Shown here one piece after another: positions 16,095 through 26,170 of a stretch of DNA of 64,000 nucleotides. Made by a program: the position numbers and the translations under genes. The stretch lies in NCBI RefSeq assembly GCF_016889705.1, contig NZ_CP069526.1, positions 7,637,001 through 7,701,000 of the forward strand. Reading direction: 5' to 3'. Source of the DNA: Amycolatopsis sp. FDAARGOS 1241. GTDB lineage: Bacteria; Actinomycetota; Actinomycetes; Mycobacteriales; Pseudonocardiaceae. How positions within the stretch are numbered: position 1 is the first letter of the stretch; every line of letters begins with the position of its first letter. Under the pieces are notes generated by a model. That model was not told the DNA's origin. It was given only the letters and a program-made list of their open reading frames with translations, and did no database searches.

Positions 16095-16625
16095 ATGGAC
16101 ATGCCTCTGACCACCGACCGCCTCGTGATCCGGGATTGGTCGGTCGACGACGCCGAAGCTGCCTTCCTCATCTACGGCTCGGATGAGGTCACGCAGTGGC
16201 TGACTCCCGCGATGGACCGCGTCACCGACATCGCCGCGATGCGGTCGGTGCTGCACGCGTGGCAGGAGGCACAGCCGAACCTCGTCCCGCCGCGCGGCCG
16301 CTGGGCCGTGGCGCGCGCCTCCGACGGTGCAGTGGTGGGCGGGCTGGGGATCCGGCTGCTGCCGCCGTACCAGGAGGACTTGGAGCTGAGCTGGCAGCTG
16401 CATCCGGACGCGTGGCACCAGGGCTACGCGACGGAGTCCGCGCGGGCGCTGATCGAGTGGGCGTTCACCCAGGACACCGACGAACTGTTCGCGGTCGCGC
16501 GCCCGTCCAACACCCGCGCCATCGCGACGGCCGAGCGCCTCGGCATGCAGTGGGTCGGCGAAACGACCAAGTACTACGACCTGCGGCTGCAGGTGTACCG
16601 CATCCGCCACAGCGACATCGTCTGA
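16095..16625 (+). CDS. GNAT N-acetyltransferase (RimJ/RimL-like)
   Basis: 176 residues. It begins MDMPLTTDRLVIRDW, the TxRLxxR opening of RimJ/RimL-type acetyltransferases. WQLHPDAWHQGYATESARALIEWAF holds the acetyl-CoA-binding Q/RxxGxA-like loop, and VARPSNTRAIATAERLGMQWVGE is the typical C-terminal element. The ATG at 16095 fits the family start; 17 extra upstream codons in the same frame do not. Acceptor unknown. A gene-free repeat tract follows. Confidence 0.9.
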   Translation: MDMPLTTDRLVIRDWSVDDAEAAFLIYGSDEVTQWLTPAMDRVTDIAAMRSVLHAWQEAQPNLVPPRGRWAVARASDGAVVGGLGIRLLPPYQEDLELSWQLHPDAWHQGYATESARALIEWAFTQDTDELFAVARPSNTRAIATAERLGMQWVGETTKYYDLRLQVYRIRHSDIV

Positions 16626-18152
16626 CCCGACCACGGACGCACCCCACCGGCGTCGGCCCGCCCCGGCGCCGGTGAACGCTGCGCGAACACTGGAAACGCC
16701 GCGCACCGCGCGAATCCCCCGCCCGCGACGCCCCGGCGGCAACACCCAGGCGGAGAAGCTTCCGCGCCCAGATCGCGGCGCCTCTCGCCGGCGACCCGGG
16801 GAGGTCCAGACGTCCGCGCGCACGAGAACTACGGCGCAGACGGTCATGGAGATGCCCAGACACCAAGACGTGCCCTGAAGATCGTGGCACATCGCGCCCG
16901 CCCCGGTGGTTGAACACCACAGCACGACCGCGCCGCCCGCCAACCAACCCAGCCGCCCACACCGCGGCAAAGACAGCGCGCCAGGCAACCAGCCTGAGCC
17001 TCCGCGAAACCCGAAGACCACGCCGCGGGCGCACCAACTCCGCCGCCCGCCGCACCGCCAGCAGGCCGCAGAGCCAGCGGACGGACTCCGGAGGCCGCGT
17101 GCCCCGACGAGATCGCCGCGCGAGCAGACCGGCCCGAGCGCTCGCACAAGCTTCGAAGACCACAACGCCAGCAGACCATTTCAGTCGCCCGCAGACCCCG
17201 GCACAACCACAGCGCAAGCAGACCAGCCGAGCCTCTACACAACCCGAAGACCACAGCGCAGGCGCACCAACTCCGCCGCCCGCCGCACCGCCAGAAGGCC
17301 GCAGAGCCAGCGGGCAGACTCGGGCGCCGACGCACCACCGAGAGATCGCGCAAGCAGCCCCGGCCCGAGATTCGAAGACCGCGACGCCAGCAAATCATGT
17401 CAGTCGCCCGCAGACCCCGGCACAACGGCAGTGCTAGCAGAGCAGCCCGAGCCACCACACAGAACCCGGAGACAGCGCAGGCACACCGACTCCGCCGCCC
17501 GCCGCACCGCCAGCAGGTCGCAGAGCCAGCGGACGGACTCCGGAGGCCGCGTGCCCCGACGAGATCGCCGCGCGAGCAGATCGGCCCGAGCGCTCGCAAA
17601 GGTCCGAAGACCGCAGTGCTAGCAGACCAGCCCGAGCCTCCACACAGAACCCGGAGACAGCGCAGGCACACCGATTCCGGCGCGCATGCACCGCGCGAAA
17701 CCGCAGAGCCGGCGGGCAGAATCGGGCGCCACGCACCACCGAGAGATCACGCCAGCAGCCGCCCGCCCAGGATTCGAAGACCGCGACGTGCGCAGACCCC
17801 AACTCCGGCACCCACGTACCGTGCGAAGAACCCGGGGGCAGACTCCGAGGCCCCTGCACCAGCGGAACAGCACCACGACAGACCAACCCAAGCGCTTGCC
17901 TGGACCCGAAGACCGCGACGCGCGCAGACCTCCGACACCCACGCACCGCGAAGAACCAGCGAACAGACTCTGCCGTCCCCGCACCAGCGGAACAACACCA
18001 CGACAGAACAACCCGAGCGCTCGCACAAGACCCGAAGACCGCGACGTCAGCTAACCAGCTCGGCCGAGCGCGCACCGCAAGAAGACCGTCAGGCGAGCCG
18101 GCAAGCTCGAGCGCCCGTGCGTCGCGAGCCGGCAAGTGGTGCCGGCGGCGGT
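16626..18152. repeat. 1.5-kb gene-free tract with degenerate long direct repeats
   Basis: No frame here reads like a protein: translations are Arg/Pro/Ala-biased and share no motif. A block of about 115 bp at 17032-17145 recurs almost unchanged at 17481-17600 and in part at 17262-17330. Shorter repeats include TCAGTCGCCCGCAGACCCCG (near 17182 and 17399) and a CACCACGACAGA block (near 17870 and 17996). The plus strand is C/A-rich and strikingly poor in T. It lies between the GNAT and MEKHLA stops. Confidence 0.75.
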
Positions 18153-18602
18153 TCAGGCGTCCGTGTAGCGCGGGAAGATCGCGGCCTGGCCGTGGTTCAC
18201 GCCGGTGGGATCGGTGAGGTTCCACATGGTGACGTCTTCGATCCAGAAGCGGCGGCCCGACTTGGCGATGCGGCGGCCGCGGTAGCCGGTGGCGAAGCCG
18301 TGGGCCGTGACGGCTGCGAGGAGGGCGTCGCGGTCTTCCTGGCGGTCAGGTTCGGCCGAGAGGCGCGAGGGCAAGCCCGTGAATTCGGGCCAGGGACGTT
18401 CGAAGGCTTGCTGCGCCATGAGGTTGGCGTAGGTGAAGTGGGGGTCGCCGGCGGTGTCGTGGGCGAGGAGGCCGAAGGGGGCGTCCGCGTAGAGCCAGTG
18501 GGCGAGGTCGTGCGGCTCGCCCGTGACGAGCGGGGTGCCCACCAGCCGCTCGTAACTGGAGGTCAGGAGGCGGGCGAAGGTGGCGTCCTGGGGCGACGGC
18601 AT
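18153..18602 (-). CDS. MEKHLA-domain protein (PAS-related)
   Basis: 149 residues. SYERLVGTPLV, FGLLAHDTAGDPHFTYANLM, LPSRLSAEPDRQEDR and YRGRRIAKSGRRFWIEDV, then WNLTDPTGVNHGQAA, match the MEKHLA domain throughout. The domain is a PAS relative found fused to plant HD-ZIP proteins and alone in bacteria; its ligand is unknown. The ATG at 18602 gives the family's usual single-domain length, although the frame is open to 18755. It ends beside the repeat tract. Confidence 0.85.
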   Translation of the reverse strand: MPSPQDATFARLLTSSYERLVGTPLVTGEPHDLAHWLYADAPFGLLAHDTAGDPHFTYANLMAQQAFERPWPEFTGLPSRLSAEPDRQEDRDALLAAVTAHGFATGYRGRRIAKSGRRFWIEDVTMWNLTDPTGVNHGQAAIFPRYTDA

Positions 18603-18759
18603 GTCGCCAAAGTACGCCCACCGCAACGCGGCAAGCGGGGACGGGTGATCGACTTCACGGGCGGCGTCCACTGTGGAAACGCGGCTCGCCACGGTCTCCC
18701 CCGCGCAACCGTGGCGAGCCGGCGAGCCTGCGGACGGCCGGGAGCCACCCCACAAGAAC

Positions 18760-19401
18760 TCAGGCGTTGACCGGCGTCCAGAGCTCGTCGATCTCGCGCT
18801 CGGCGGCGGCGAGGCTCTCGGCGGCCAGGCCGCGAAGGTCGGCCATGGCCGGGTTGGTGTCGGCGAGCGTCAGCTCGGCGGAGATGAAGCGCGGCTCGAG
18901 GCCGGTGATCGCGAGGCCGTGCGGCAGCCACGGCTCGGCGTGGTCCCAGCCGAAACGCGGGGTGCCCTCGCCGTAACCGCCGCCGCGGGAGGCCAGGACG
19001 AGGAACTCGCGCCCGTCGAGGAGACCGGCGCCAGTGGCGGGGTCGAAGGCCAGGCCGGGCGCGATGAGGTGGTCGACCCAAGCCTTCACGACGCTCGGGG
19101 CGCCGTAGTTGTACAGCGGCAGGCCGAGCAGCACCGTGGTGGCCTCGCGGATCTCGCCGACCAGTTCCTCGGTCAGCTTCCAGGACTCGTTCTGCTCGGG
19201 GGTGCGCTCCTCGGCCGGCACGAGGCGGGCGAGGCCGGCCACGGAGTCGAAGTGCGGAACGGGGTTCGCACCCAGGTCGCGGTAGGTGACGGTGCCGTCG
19301 GGGTGCGCGGCGCGCCACGCGTCAGCCGCGCGGGCGGTGAGCTTGCGGCTCACGGATCGGTCACCGTTGATGCTGGAGTCGATGTGGAGGAGGTGAGGCA
19401 T
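18760..19401 (-). CDS. azoR: FMN-dependent NADH azoreductase/quinone reductase
   Basis: 213 residues of flavodoxin-like fold. The N-terminus LLHIDSSINGDRSVSRKLT is the FMN phosphate loop of AzoR/AcpD proteins. PLYNYGAPSVVKAWVDHL and LVLASRGGGYGEG are further FMN contacts. Such enzymes reduce quinones and azo compounds with NAD(P)H. It is divergent from a MarR gene, a common arrangement for electrophile- or quinone-responsive control. ATG 19401 is used; GTG 19413 is a possible alternative. Confidence 0.92.
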   Translation of the reverse strand: MPHLLHIDSSINGDRSVSRKLTARAADAWRAAHPDGTVTYRDLGANPVPHFDSVAGLARLVPAEERTPEQNESWKLTEELVGEIREATTVLLGLPLYNYGAPSVVKAWVDHLIAPGLAFDPATGAGLLDGREFLVLASRGGGYGEGTPRFGWDHAEPWLPHGLAITGLEPRFISAELTLADTNPAMADLRGLAAESLAAAEREIDELWTPVNA

Positions 19402-19422
19402 CTCGTTAGCCACCCATAGATC

Positions 19423-19439
19423 GTTTGCGTAGGACAAAC
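19423..19439. promoter_or_regulatory. inverted repeat between azoreductase and MarR genes
   Basis: GTTTG (19423-19427) and CAAAC (19435-19439) form a small inverted repeat in the 84-bp divergent region. Candidate binding site for the adjacent MarR protein; short arms make this tentative. Confidence 0.4.
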
Positions 19440-19485
19440 CATTTATATCACACAGACGACTAGCGAGTTCTCGTACACTGGACAC

Positions 19486-19980
19486 ATGGCCTCGCTCCCG
19501 GTCGTCAACCAGCCGCCCCACCGGTGCGGCGCTCTGCTCGACCACCTCTCCCGCCGGGTGCGGACGCGGTCCGAGACCGTGCTGGCACCTCTGGGCCTGC
19601 GGCCGCGCCACCTGCTCACGCTCACCGTCCTGCGTGACCACGGCAGCAGCACTCAGCAGGCCCTCGCGGCCACGCTGGGCATCGACAGCACGAACCTCGT
19701 CGGGCTGCTCAACGACCTCGAAGCCGACAACCTGATCGAGCGCCGCCGCTCGCCGGAAGACCGCCGCCGGCACGTCGTGGACCTCACGGACGTCGGCGCC
19801 AAGAAGCTGGCCAAGGCGGAGTTCGCCCTGGCCGCGGTCGAGGACGAGGTGCTGGCCGCCCTCAGCGTCGAGCAGCGCGAGCAGCTCTACGGCCTCCTCC
19901 AGCAGGCCACCGCGACCACGGACGTCGTCGCCTGCGCCGGCGCGGAGGACGAACCGGTTCCGCCGGTCATGTACCGCTGA
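19486..19980 (+). CDS. MarR-family transcriptional regulator
   Basis: 164 residues. Winged HTH: LRPRHLLTLTVLRDHGSSTQ, ALAATLGIDSTNLVGLLNDL, IERRRSPEDRRRHVVDLT (the wing). No Cys is placed as in OhrR-type peroxide sensors; the only Cys residues are near residue 14 and at the C-terminus. Divergent from the azoreductase gene, which it probably represses until a quinone or related compound binds. Confidence 0.9.
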   Translation: MASLPVVNQPPHRCGALLDHLSRRVRTRSETVLAPLGLRPRHLLTLTVLRDHGSSTQQALAATLGIDSTNLVGLLNDLEADNLIERRRSPEDRRRHVVDLTDVGAKKLAKAEFALAAVEDEVLAALSVEQREQLYGLLQQATATTDVVACAGAEDEPVPPVMYR

Positions 19981-20097
19981 ACCGCGAAAAACGAACCCCA
20001 CCAGGCGATCCACGGCGTTGAAAAACCGACCCCGGTCGGCCTTCGTGAGCGTGCTCACAATGGGTACGCCCGCGCGCCGTTAGGGGGTCGAGGATCC

Positions 20098-21849
20098 ATG
20101 ACCGACACCGTGAACAGGCCTGTTCCGGTTCCGACGCGGCCTGCGTGGCGAGGAGCCAAGGGCGGGCAGGTCCTGAAGGTCGTGCGGACGACCGATCACA
20201 AGACGATCGGCGTGCTGTACCTCACGACGTCGTTCGCGTTCTTCCTGATCGGCGGGCTCACCGCGTTGCTCATGCGCACCGAGCTCGCGCAGCCCGGGCT
20301 GCAGTTCCTCTCCCCCGAGCAGTACAACCAGCTGTTCACCATGCACGGCACGATCATGTTGCTGCTCTACGCCACCCCGAACCTGTTCGGGTTCGCGAAC
20401 TTCGTGGTGCCGCTGCAGATCGGGTCGCCCGATGTGGCGTTTCCCCGGCTGAACGCGTTCTCGTACTGGCTGTATCTGTTCGGCGGGCTGATCGTGATCA
20501 GCAGCTACCTCACACCCGGCGGCCCGCCGGACTTCGGCTGGACCGCGTACACGCCGCTGTCCGACGCGATCCACTCGCCGGGCGTCGGCGGGGACCTGTG
20601 GATCACCGGGCTGATCGTGTCCGGGCTCGGGACGATCCTGGGCGCCGTCAACATGGTGACGACGATCGTCACGTTGCGCTGCCCCGGCATGACGATGTGG
20701 CGGATGCCCATCTTCACCTGGAACATCCTGCTCACCGGGGTGCTGATCCTGCTCGCGTTCCCGATCCTCACGGCCGCGCTGTTCGCGCTGCTGGCCGACC
20801 GGCACATCGGCGCGCACGTGTTCGACCCGGCCAACGGCGGCGCCATCCTCTGGCAGCACCTGTTCTGGTTCTTCGGTCACCCGGAGGTGTACATCGTCGC
20901 GCTGCCCTACTTCGGCATCGTCACGGAGATCATCCCCGTGTTCAGCCGGAAACCGCTCTTCGGCTACCGCACGATGGTGTTCGCGACGATCGCCATCACC
21001 GGCCTGTCGGCCACCGTGTGGGCGCATCACATGTTCGCGACCGGCGCGGTGCTGTTGCCGTTCTTCTCGTTCATGACGTTCCTCATCGCCGTGCCGACGG
21101 GCATCAAGTTCTTCAACTGGATCGGCACGATGTGGAAGGGCAGCCTGACTTTCGAAGCACCGATGCTGTGGTCGATCGGCTTCCTCGTCACCTTCCTGCT
21201 CGGCGGCCTCACGGGCGTCATCCTCGCCGCGCCGCCGCTCGACTTCCACGTGCACGACAGCTACTTCGTCGTCGCGCACTTCCACTACGTGCTGTTCGGC
21301 ACCATCGTGTTCGCGACGTTCGCCGGCATCTACTTCTGGTTCCCCAAGATCACCGGCCGGATGCTCGACGAGCCGCTCGCCAAGTGGCACTTCTGGACGA
21401 CGTTCATCGGCTTCCACACCACGTTCCTGATCCAGCACTGGCTCGGCGACGCCGGCATGCCCCGCCGCTACGCCGACTACCTGCGCTCCGACGGGTTCAC
21501 CCTCATGCAGAGCATCTCCACGCTCGGGTCGTTCATCCTGGGTGCGTCGGTGCTGCCGTTCATCTGGAACGTCGTGAAGAGCTACCGCTACGGCGAACGC
21601 GTCGAAACCGACGACCCCTGGGGTTTCGGCAATTCGCTGGAGTGGGCGACGACCAGTCCCCCGCCACGGCACAACTTCCTGGAACTGCCGCGCATCCGTT
21701 CCGAACGGCCGGCATTCGAGCTGCACTACCCGCACATGGTGGAGCGGATGCGTGAAGAAAGCCACATCCACCGCGGCGGCCGGAACCGGGCGACGCTCAG
21801 CGAGACCGCCGCATCGGCGACGATCCCGCCCGACCACCAAGACCGCTGA
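20098..21849 (+). CDS. ctaD: cytochrome c oxidase subunit I
   Basis: 583 residues with twelve membrane segments. Haem and copper ligands are visible: FTMHGTIM (low-spin haem His), [14 protein letters not shown] (CuB His and cross-linked Tyr), WAHHMF (CuB His pair), HFHYVLFG (haem His). It is the catalytic subunit of the aa3-type terminal oxidase that reduces oxygen to water. No subunit II, III or bc1 genes are adjacent, so this is a stand-alone copy; actinomycetes often keep ctaD apart and may have several. Confidence 0.96.
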   Translation: MTDTVNRPVPVPTRPAWRGAKGGQVLKVVRTTDHKTIGVLYLTTSFAFFLIGGLTALLMRTELAQPGLQFLSPEQYNQLFTMHGTIMLLLYATPNLFGFANFVVPLQIGSPDVAFPRLNAFSYWLYLFGGLIVISSYLTPGGPPDFGWTAYTPLSDAIHSPGVGGDLWITGLIVSGLGTILGAVNMVTTIVTLRCPGMTMWRMPIFTWNILLTGVLILLAFPILTAALFALLADRHIGAHVFDPANGGAILWQHLFWFFGHPEVYIVALPYFGIVTEIIPVFSRKPLFGYRTMVFATIAITGLSATVWAHHMFATGAVLLPFFSFMTFLIAVPTGIKFFNWIGTMWKGSLTFEAPMLWSIGFLVTFLLGGLTGVILAAPPLDFHVHDSYFVVAHFHYVLFGTIVFATFAGIYFWFPKITGRMLDEPLAKWHFWTTFIGFHTTFLIQHWLGDAGMPRRYADYLRSDGFTLMQSISTLGSFILGASVLPFIWNVVKSYRYGERVETDDPWGFGNSLEWATTSPPPRHNFLELPRIRSERPAFELHYPHMVERMREESHIHRGGRNRATLSETAASATIPPDHQDR

Positions 21850-21887
21850 TCGAAAGTGTCCTACTCTGCCTGCAGGAGGGCGGAACC

Positions 21888-23474
21888 ATGGACTCAGCGG
21901 CGGAGCGGCTCAGGAAGTACCGCGAGATGCGCGACTTCGAGCGCACCGCCGAGCCCCCGGGCGGCGACGCCGCGACGTCGCCCGGCAACCGGTTCGTCGT
22001 GCAGCGCCACCGCGCTCGCCGCCGGCACTACGACCTGCGGCTGGAGCTGAGCGGAGTGCTCATCAGCTGGGCCGTGCCGAAGGGCCCGACGCTGGACCCG
22101 AAGGCGCGGCGCCTGGCCGTGCACGTGGAGGACCACCCGCTCGAGTACGCCGACTTCGAAGGCGTGATCCCGCACGGCGAGTACGGCGGCGGCGACGTGA
22201 TCGTGTGGGACCGCGGCACGTGGGAGCCCGTCGACACCGATGACCCGGAGCAGGCGCTCGCCGACGGCAACCTCCACTTCGACCTGTTCGGGGAGAAGCT
22301 GCTCGGCCGCTTCGTGCTCATCCACCCGAGCCGCGACGGCGACGGCAAGCAGTGGCTGCTGCTGCACAAGCAGGACGACCACGCCACGGCCGGCTGGGAC
22401 GCCGAGGACCACCCGAAGTCCGTGAAGAGCGGCCTGACCAACGACGAGATCAAGGCAGCTCCCCCGGCGCTCTGGCGCGGCGACCTGCCCGCCGCCGAAG
22501 CCGAGCAGAAGCTCAAGCCCGTGTTCCGGCCCGCGTCGGACGACGAGCTGGCCGCGCTCGACGAGCTGGGCGCCAAGGGCTCGTGGGCCGTCGCCGGGCG
22601 CAAGCTCGCCCTCACCAACCTCGACAAGGTCCTCATCCCGGGCCGCGACGGCGAAGATCCCATCACGAAACGCGACCTCATCCGGTACTACACGCGCATC
22701 GGCCCGACGATGCTGCCCTACCTGGCCGAGCGCGCGCTCAACACGAACCGCTTCCCCAACGGCATCGAGAAACCGGGGTTCTGGCACAAGGAAGTGCCCG
22801 ACCACGCGCCGCAGTGGCTGCACCGCTGGCACTACGAAGCGGCCGATCCCGACGACGTGCAGCAGTACCTCGTGCCCGAGGGCGTCGCGGACCTGGCGTG
22901 GCTGGCCAACTTCGGCGCTTTGGAGCTGCACGCGTGGACGTCGCGGATCCAGGACGTCGAGCACCCCACGTGGACGCTGTTCGACATCGACCCCGGGCCG
23001 GAGACGTCGTTCGACGACGTGCTTGCCCTCGCCCGCCTGCACCGCACCGCGCTCGATCACCTCGGGGTCATTGGGCTGCCGAAAGTCACGGGGCAGCGCG
23101 GGATCCAGGTGTGGGTGCCGGTCGAGCCGCGCTACACCTACGCCGAGACGCGCAAGTGGGCCGAGACCGTGTCGAAGACGATCGGGCGCACGCTACCGGA
23201 CCTCGTGAGCTGGGCTTGGCAGAAGGATCGCCGCGGCGGGAAGGCGCGGCTGGACTACACGCAGAACGTGCTGAACAAAACGCTCGTCGCGCCCTACAGC
23301 GTCCGCCCGCGCCCGGGTGCGCCGGTTTCGGTTCCGCTGCAGTGGGATGAGCTCGACGATCCGGATCTCACGCCCGACCACTGGACGATTCGGACGGTCG
23401 CCGACCGCGTCGAATCGGCCGGTGATCCGTTCGCGGCGCTGCTGGGTGTGGAACAGCAACTTCCGAAGCTGTGA
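21888..23474 (+). CDS. ligD: LigD-type NHEJ protein: 3'-phosphoesterase plus polymerase, no ligase domain
   Basis: 528 residues. Residues about 35-185 form the LigD phosphoesterase domain with H41, H47, D49 and H83 in RHRARRRHYDL and EDHPLEYADFEGVIPHGEYG. Residues about 235-520 form the primase-like polymerase domain: LTNLDKVLIPG, RFPNGIEKPGFW, LANFGALELHAW, LFDIDPGPE (catalytic Asp pair), TGQRGIQVWVP, DYTQN. The central ATP-dependent ligase domain of mycobacterial LigD is absent and the order is PE-POL. Ligase and Ku would have to come from elsewhere. RBS AGGAGG before ATG 21888. Confidence 0.92.
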   Translation: MDSAAERLRKYREMRDFERTAEPPGGDAATSPGNRFVVQRHRARRRHYDLRLELSGVLISWAVPKGPTLDPKARRLAVHVEDHPLEYADFEGVIPHGEYGGGDVIVWDRGTWEPVDTDDPEQALADGNLHFDLFGEKLLGRFVLIHPSRDGDGKQWLLLHKQDDHATAGWDAEDHPKSVKSGLTNDEIKAAPPALWRGDLPAAEAEQKLKPVFRPASDDELAALDELGAKGSWAVAGRKLALTNLDKVLIPGRDGEDPITKRDLIRYYTRIGPTMLPYLAERALNTNRFPNGIEKPGFWHKEVPDHAPQWLHRWHYEAADPDDVQQYLVPEGVADLAWLANFGALELHAWTSRIQDVEHPTWTLFDIDPGPETSFDDVLALARLHRTALDHLGVIGLPKVTGQRGIQVWVPVEPRYTYAETRKWAETVSKTIGRTLPDLVSWAWQKDRRGGKARLDYTQNVLNKTLVAPYSVRPRPGAPVSVPLQWDELDDPDLTPDHWTIRTVADRVESAGDPFAALLGVEQQLPKL

Positions 23475-23528
23475 CATTTCCCGGTTCCGAGCGCACCTGG
23501 AGCGCGCTCAAGGCCTAGGGTCGGGGCC

Positions 23529-24515
23529 ATGCGATTCGGACTCTTCGTTCCCCAGGGCTGGCGCCACGACCTCGTCGGCATCGACCCGAAGGACCACTGG
23601 ACCACCATGCTCGACCTCGCCCGGTTCGCGGACGCGGGCCCGTACGAGTCGATCTGGGTCTACGACCACTTCCACACCGTGCCCGTGCCGAGCGACGAAG
23701 CGACGCACGAGGCGTGGAGCCTCATGGCGGCCTACGGCGCGGCGACTTCGCGCGTGCGGCTGGGCCAGATGTGCACCTGCATGGCGTACCGCAACCCGGC
23801 CTACCTCGCGAAGGTCGCGGCCACGATCGACGTGATCTCCGGCGGCCGCGTGGAGATGGGCATCGGCGGCGGCTGGTACGAGCACGAGTGGCGCGCCTAC
23901 GGCTACGGCTTCCCGAGCGCCGGCGAGCGCCTCGGCATGCTCGACGAGGGCGTGGAGATCATGCGCCAGCTGTGGACCGAGGGCAAAGCCACCCTCGACG
24001 GCAAGCACTACCAGGTCGACGGCGCCATCTCCCGCCCCCTGCCCTTGCAGGACGGCGGCATCCCCCTGTGGATCGCGGGCGGCGGCGAGAAGAAGACGCT
24101 GCGCACGGCCGCGAAGTACGCCCAGTACACCAACTTCGTCGGCGACGTCGAGGGCTTCAAGCACAAGTCCTCGGTGCTCGAAGCCCACTGCAAGGACGTC
24201 GGCACTGACTTCGGCGCGATCGTGCGCTCGGCCAACTACAACGTCGTGATCGGTGAGACCGAGAAGGACGTGCAGGACCGCCTGGCATGGATCCGCGCGC
24301 ACTACGCGCCGCACCTGCCCGCGGACGTCCTCGAGTCCACGTGCGACAGCTTCGCGAAGGGTCCGCTCGTCGGAACGCCGGAGCAGATCGTCGAGCGCCT
24401 GAAGGAGCTGGAAGCCCTCGGCATGACCTACGCCATCTCGTACTTCGTCGAGGCGGCCTACGACCGCTCCGGGATCGAGCTGTACACGTCGAAGGTGGTT
24501 CCTGAGCTCTCTTGA
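23529..24515 (+). CDS. LLM-class F420-dependent oxidoreductase
   Basis: 328 residues. Luciferase-like TIM barrel: MRFGLFVPQGWRHD, SIWVYDHFHTVP, LGQMCTCMAYRNPAYLAKVA, GRVEMGIGGGWYEHEW and PLVGTPEQIVERL match F420-type LLM enzymes of actinobacteria. Substrate unknown. A GC-rich hairpin follows the stop. Confidence 0.92.
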   Translation: MRFGLFVPQGWRHDLVGIDPKDHWTTMLDLARFADAGPYESIWVYDHFHTVPVPSDEATHEAWSLMAAYGAATSRVRLGQMCTCMAYRNPAYLAKVAATIDVISGGRVEMGIGGGWYEHEWRAYGYGFPSAGERLGMLDEGVEIMRQLWTEGKATLDGKHYQVDGAISRPLPLQDGGIPLWIAGGGEKKTLRTAAKYAQYTNFVGDVEGFKHKSSVLEAHCKDVGTDFGAIVRSANYNVVIGETEKDVQDRLAWIRAHYAPHLPADVLESTCDSFAKGPLVGTPEQIVERLKELEALGMTYAISYFVEAAYDRSGIELYTSKVVPELS

Positions 24516-24532
24516 GCTTTTCGGACGTCCAG

Positions 24533-24562
24533 CCGGCCGGCGCCCTCTGGGGTTCCGGCCGG
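24533..24562 (+). terminator. hairpin after the LLM gene
   Basis: CCGGCCGG at 24533-24540 pairs with CCGGCCGG at 24555-24562 across a 14-nt loop, followed by TTGTCCTTTG. Reasonable but not strong terminator. Confidence 0.4.
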
Positions 24563-24911
24563 TTGTCCTTTGTGGACTCCGTGGGAGCCGTTTCGCTGAC
24601 GGATGCCCCGGCCGCCGTGCTACCCCGCTACCCCCGCTCGCAACGCTGCCGCCGAGTTAGCGGGTCAGGACCGCCGGGAGAAAACCTCCGCCCTCCTGGG
24701 ACAAACCCCTGCCCTCCCTGGGCAGGGCTCCCGCCAAGGTGTTGTGGTGTCCAGGAGGATGCCGGGCAGGGCGAGTGCCCTGCTGCCGGCCGAAACCCGG
24801 CGCTGACCGAACACGGTGGACCGCTCGTGGGTGATCGCGGCGTGGAGGTGCCTTCCGGCGCCGACGGTGCGGGCGAACGTGCCGCACAGCGGTTTCGCGT
24901 CCACCGCAACC

Positions 24912-25362
24912 GCCAGTGACAGGTGTCGAGGCGGGGTTCGGCGGCATCGTGTCCGGCCGGCCAGGCACTGACCACGTTGTCGATCGGGACGGCGTCGATG
25001 CGGCTGGCCACTGGTCGCTCCGTGGCTTTATCCGTTGCGCATACCGGACCACGCGGGCATCGAATCGTGCGCAGGTCGTCCGCCCATCCAGGAGCAGTGC
25101 CAACCGCGACGCGCGGGGGCAGGCGATCAAGCGCGGGACGAACCAGCCTCGATGACGCGGCGGGCACGGCTCTCTTCCACGAGCAGGGGACCCGGAGTCT
25201 CACATGATCAACAGAGGTTGTAGGGCAGGATCGCCGGGAGACTAACCCCCGCCCTCCCGAGGGGGGCGGCCCCACGTCCATTCTATCGGCCGGCACCGAC
25301 AGTTTCGGAAAATGCGCCGCAGGGCGAGGTGGTTGTCCACAACTTGGATGCCCTGTGGACAA
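24912..25362 (-). mobile_element. degenerate repeated element, copy A (with conserved promoter and DnaA-box-like 9-mers)
   Basis: On the minus strand it begins with DnaA-box-like TTGTCCACA and TGTGGACAA (25333-25362), then TGTCGGTGCCGGCCGATAGA.. leading to the TAGAATGG promoter-like motif (25278-25290), a G-run hairpin, and a body containing CCGCGTCATCG, GGCTGGTTC and GCACTGCTCCTGGATG. The same order occurs in opposite orientation at 30190-30600. Body translations share PR-SR-ALLLD but are broken in one copy, so it looks like a decayed gene with its promoter. The promoter style recalls 5' flanks of DUF222/HNH (13E12-type) genes, from memory. The stretch 24563-24911 holds no gene I can support. 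Confidence 0.55.
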
Positions 25363-25546
25363 GCCGGTCTGTGCAAGCGCGATCACGGAGCCACGGCGGT
25401 ACGTTGGCGAGGGCCGCCCAACACAAGCAAGCCAAGCGACGTCCATCCACCTACGCAGACAGGAGGTCAATCCGAAGTACCCGAACCTGCCAAGCCATCC
25501 GCGCCAAGCCACAGAAGCGAACCGGCGCACGTCGCGTTGGAGGAAG

Positions 25547-26153
25547 TCAGAGAAGTGACTCGAACACATCCGGAAGGGCCACCAGCAGAACCGACACCAG
25601 AGCGCACTGAACAGCGAGCGCCGCGACGATACCGAGGTTCCTGAGCGAGCGGACGCCGAGCCCGAGCACCACGCCGATGCCCAGCACGGTGGCGACGGTC
25701 AGCGTCAGCGGGTCCTGCCGGCCCCCTTCGCGGACGGCGTCGGCGACGAGGAGGCCCACGGCGGCGGCCGTGGCGAAGGGACCGGCGGACGTGTCGCTGC
25801 CGATGTGGCGGAAGACGACACCGAGCAGGCCCGCGGCGAAGCCCAGCACGCACCACAGCACGACGGTCTCGGTCTCGAGCAGGTACGGCATACCGGAGTA
25901 CTTGATGCCGTACGCGATCTTCTTGCCGAAGGAGAACGCGAGCCGCCGGGACGAGCGCGGCGACCGTGCGCCAGTAGGCCCGCCTCGGCGAAGCGCGCGA
26001 CGAGATGGCGACGACGAGCACGATCCACAGCACGAAGGCGTGGGCGAGGATCCGCAAGCCGTCGGTGTAATACGCGAACGCGGCGAACGCACCCGACACC
26101 AGTCCAACGGCAACGGTCAATACCTCGGCCGGCCCGATCCGCGCCCCGGTCAT
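25547..26153 (-). pseudogene. DUF6518-like membrane protein, frameshifted
   Basis: Two frames together encode one membrane protein. From ATG 26153: MTGARIGPAEVLTVAVGLVS, then AFAAFAYYTDGLRILAHAFV and WRTVAALV. After a one-base loss near 25941-25950 the second frame continues SRRLAFSFGKKIAYGIKYSG, LGFAAGLLGVVFRHIGSDTS and TVATVLGIGVVLGLGVRSLR. The joined product resembles DUF6518 proteins (several helices, function unknown). RBS GAGGGGG before the ATG. Either a real lesion or a sequencing error in a GC-rich stretch. Confidence 0.7.
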
Positions 26154-26170
26154 CCATCCCCCTCGAACGA

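Noticed and set aside
16680..16897. Minus-strand frame beginning MCHDLQG with a hydrophobic stretch
   Set aside because: A short plausible helix is visible, but there is no clear ribosome-binding site and the frame runs on into the GNAT gene without a family match.
16906..17671. Frames on both strands in the 16.6-18.2 kb repeat tract
   Set aside because: Low-complexity translations, no start context, and no periodic conservation between repeat copies at the protein level.
18760..20058. Extended azoreductase frame reaching 20058
   Set aside because: The upstream part is antisense to the MarR gene; family alignment puts the start at 19401.
24628..25569. Long minus-strand frame through element copy A as an intact gene
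   Set aside because: The homologous copy B has stops and shifts in the matching frame, and the translation has no known domain; a remnant is more likely.
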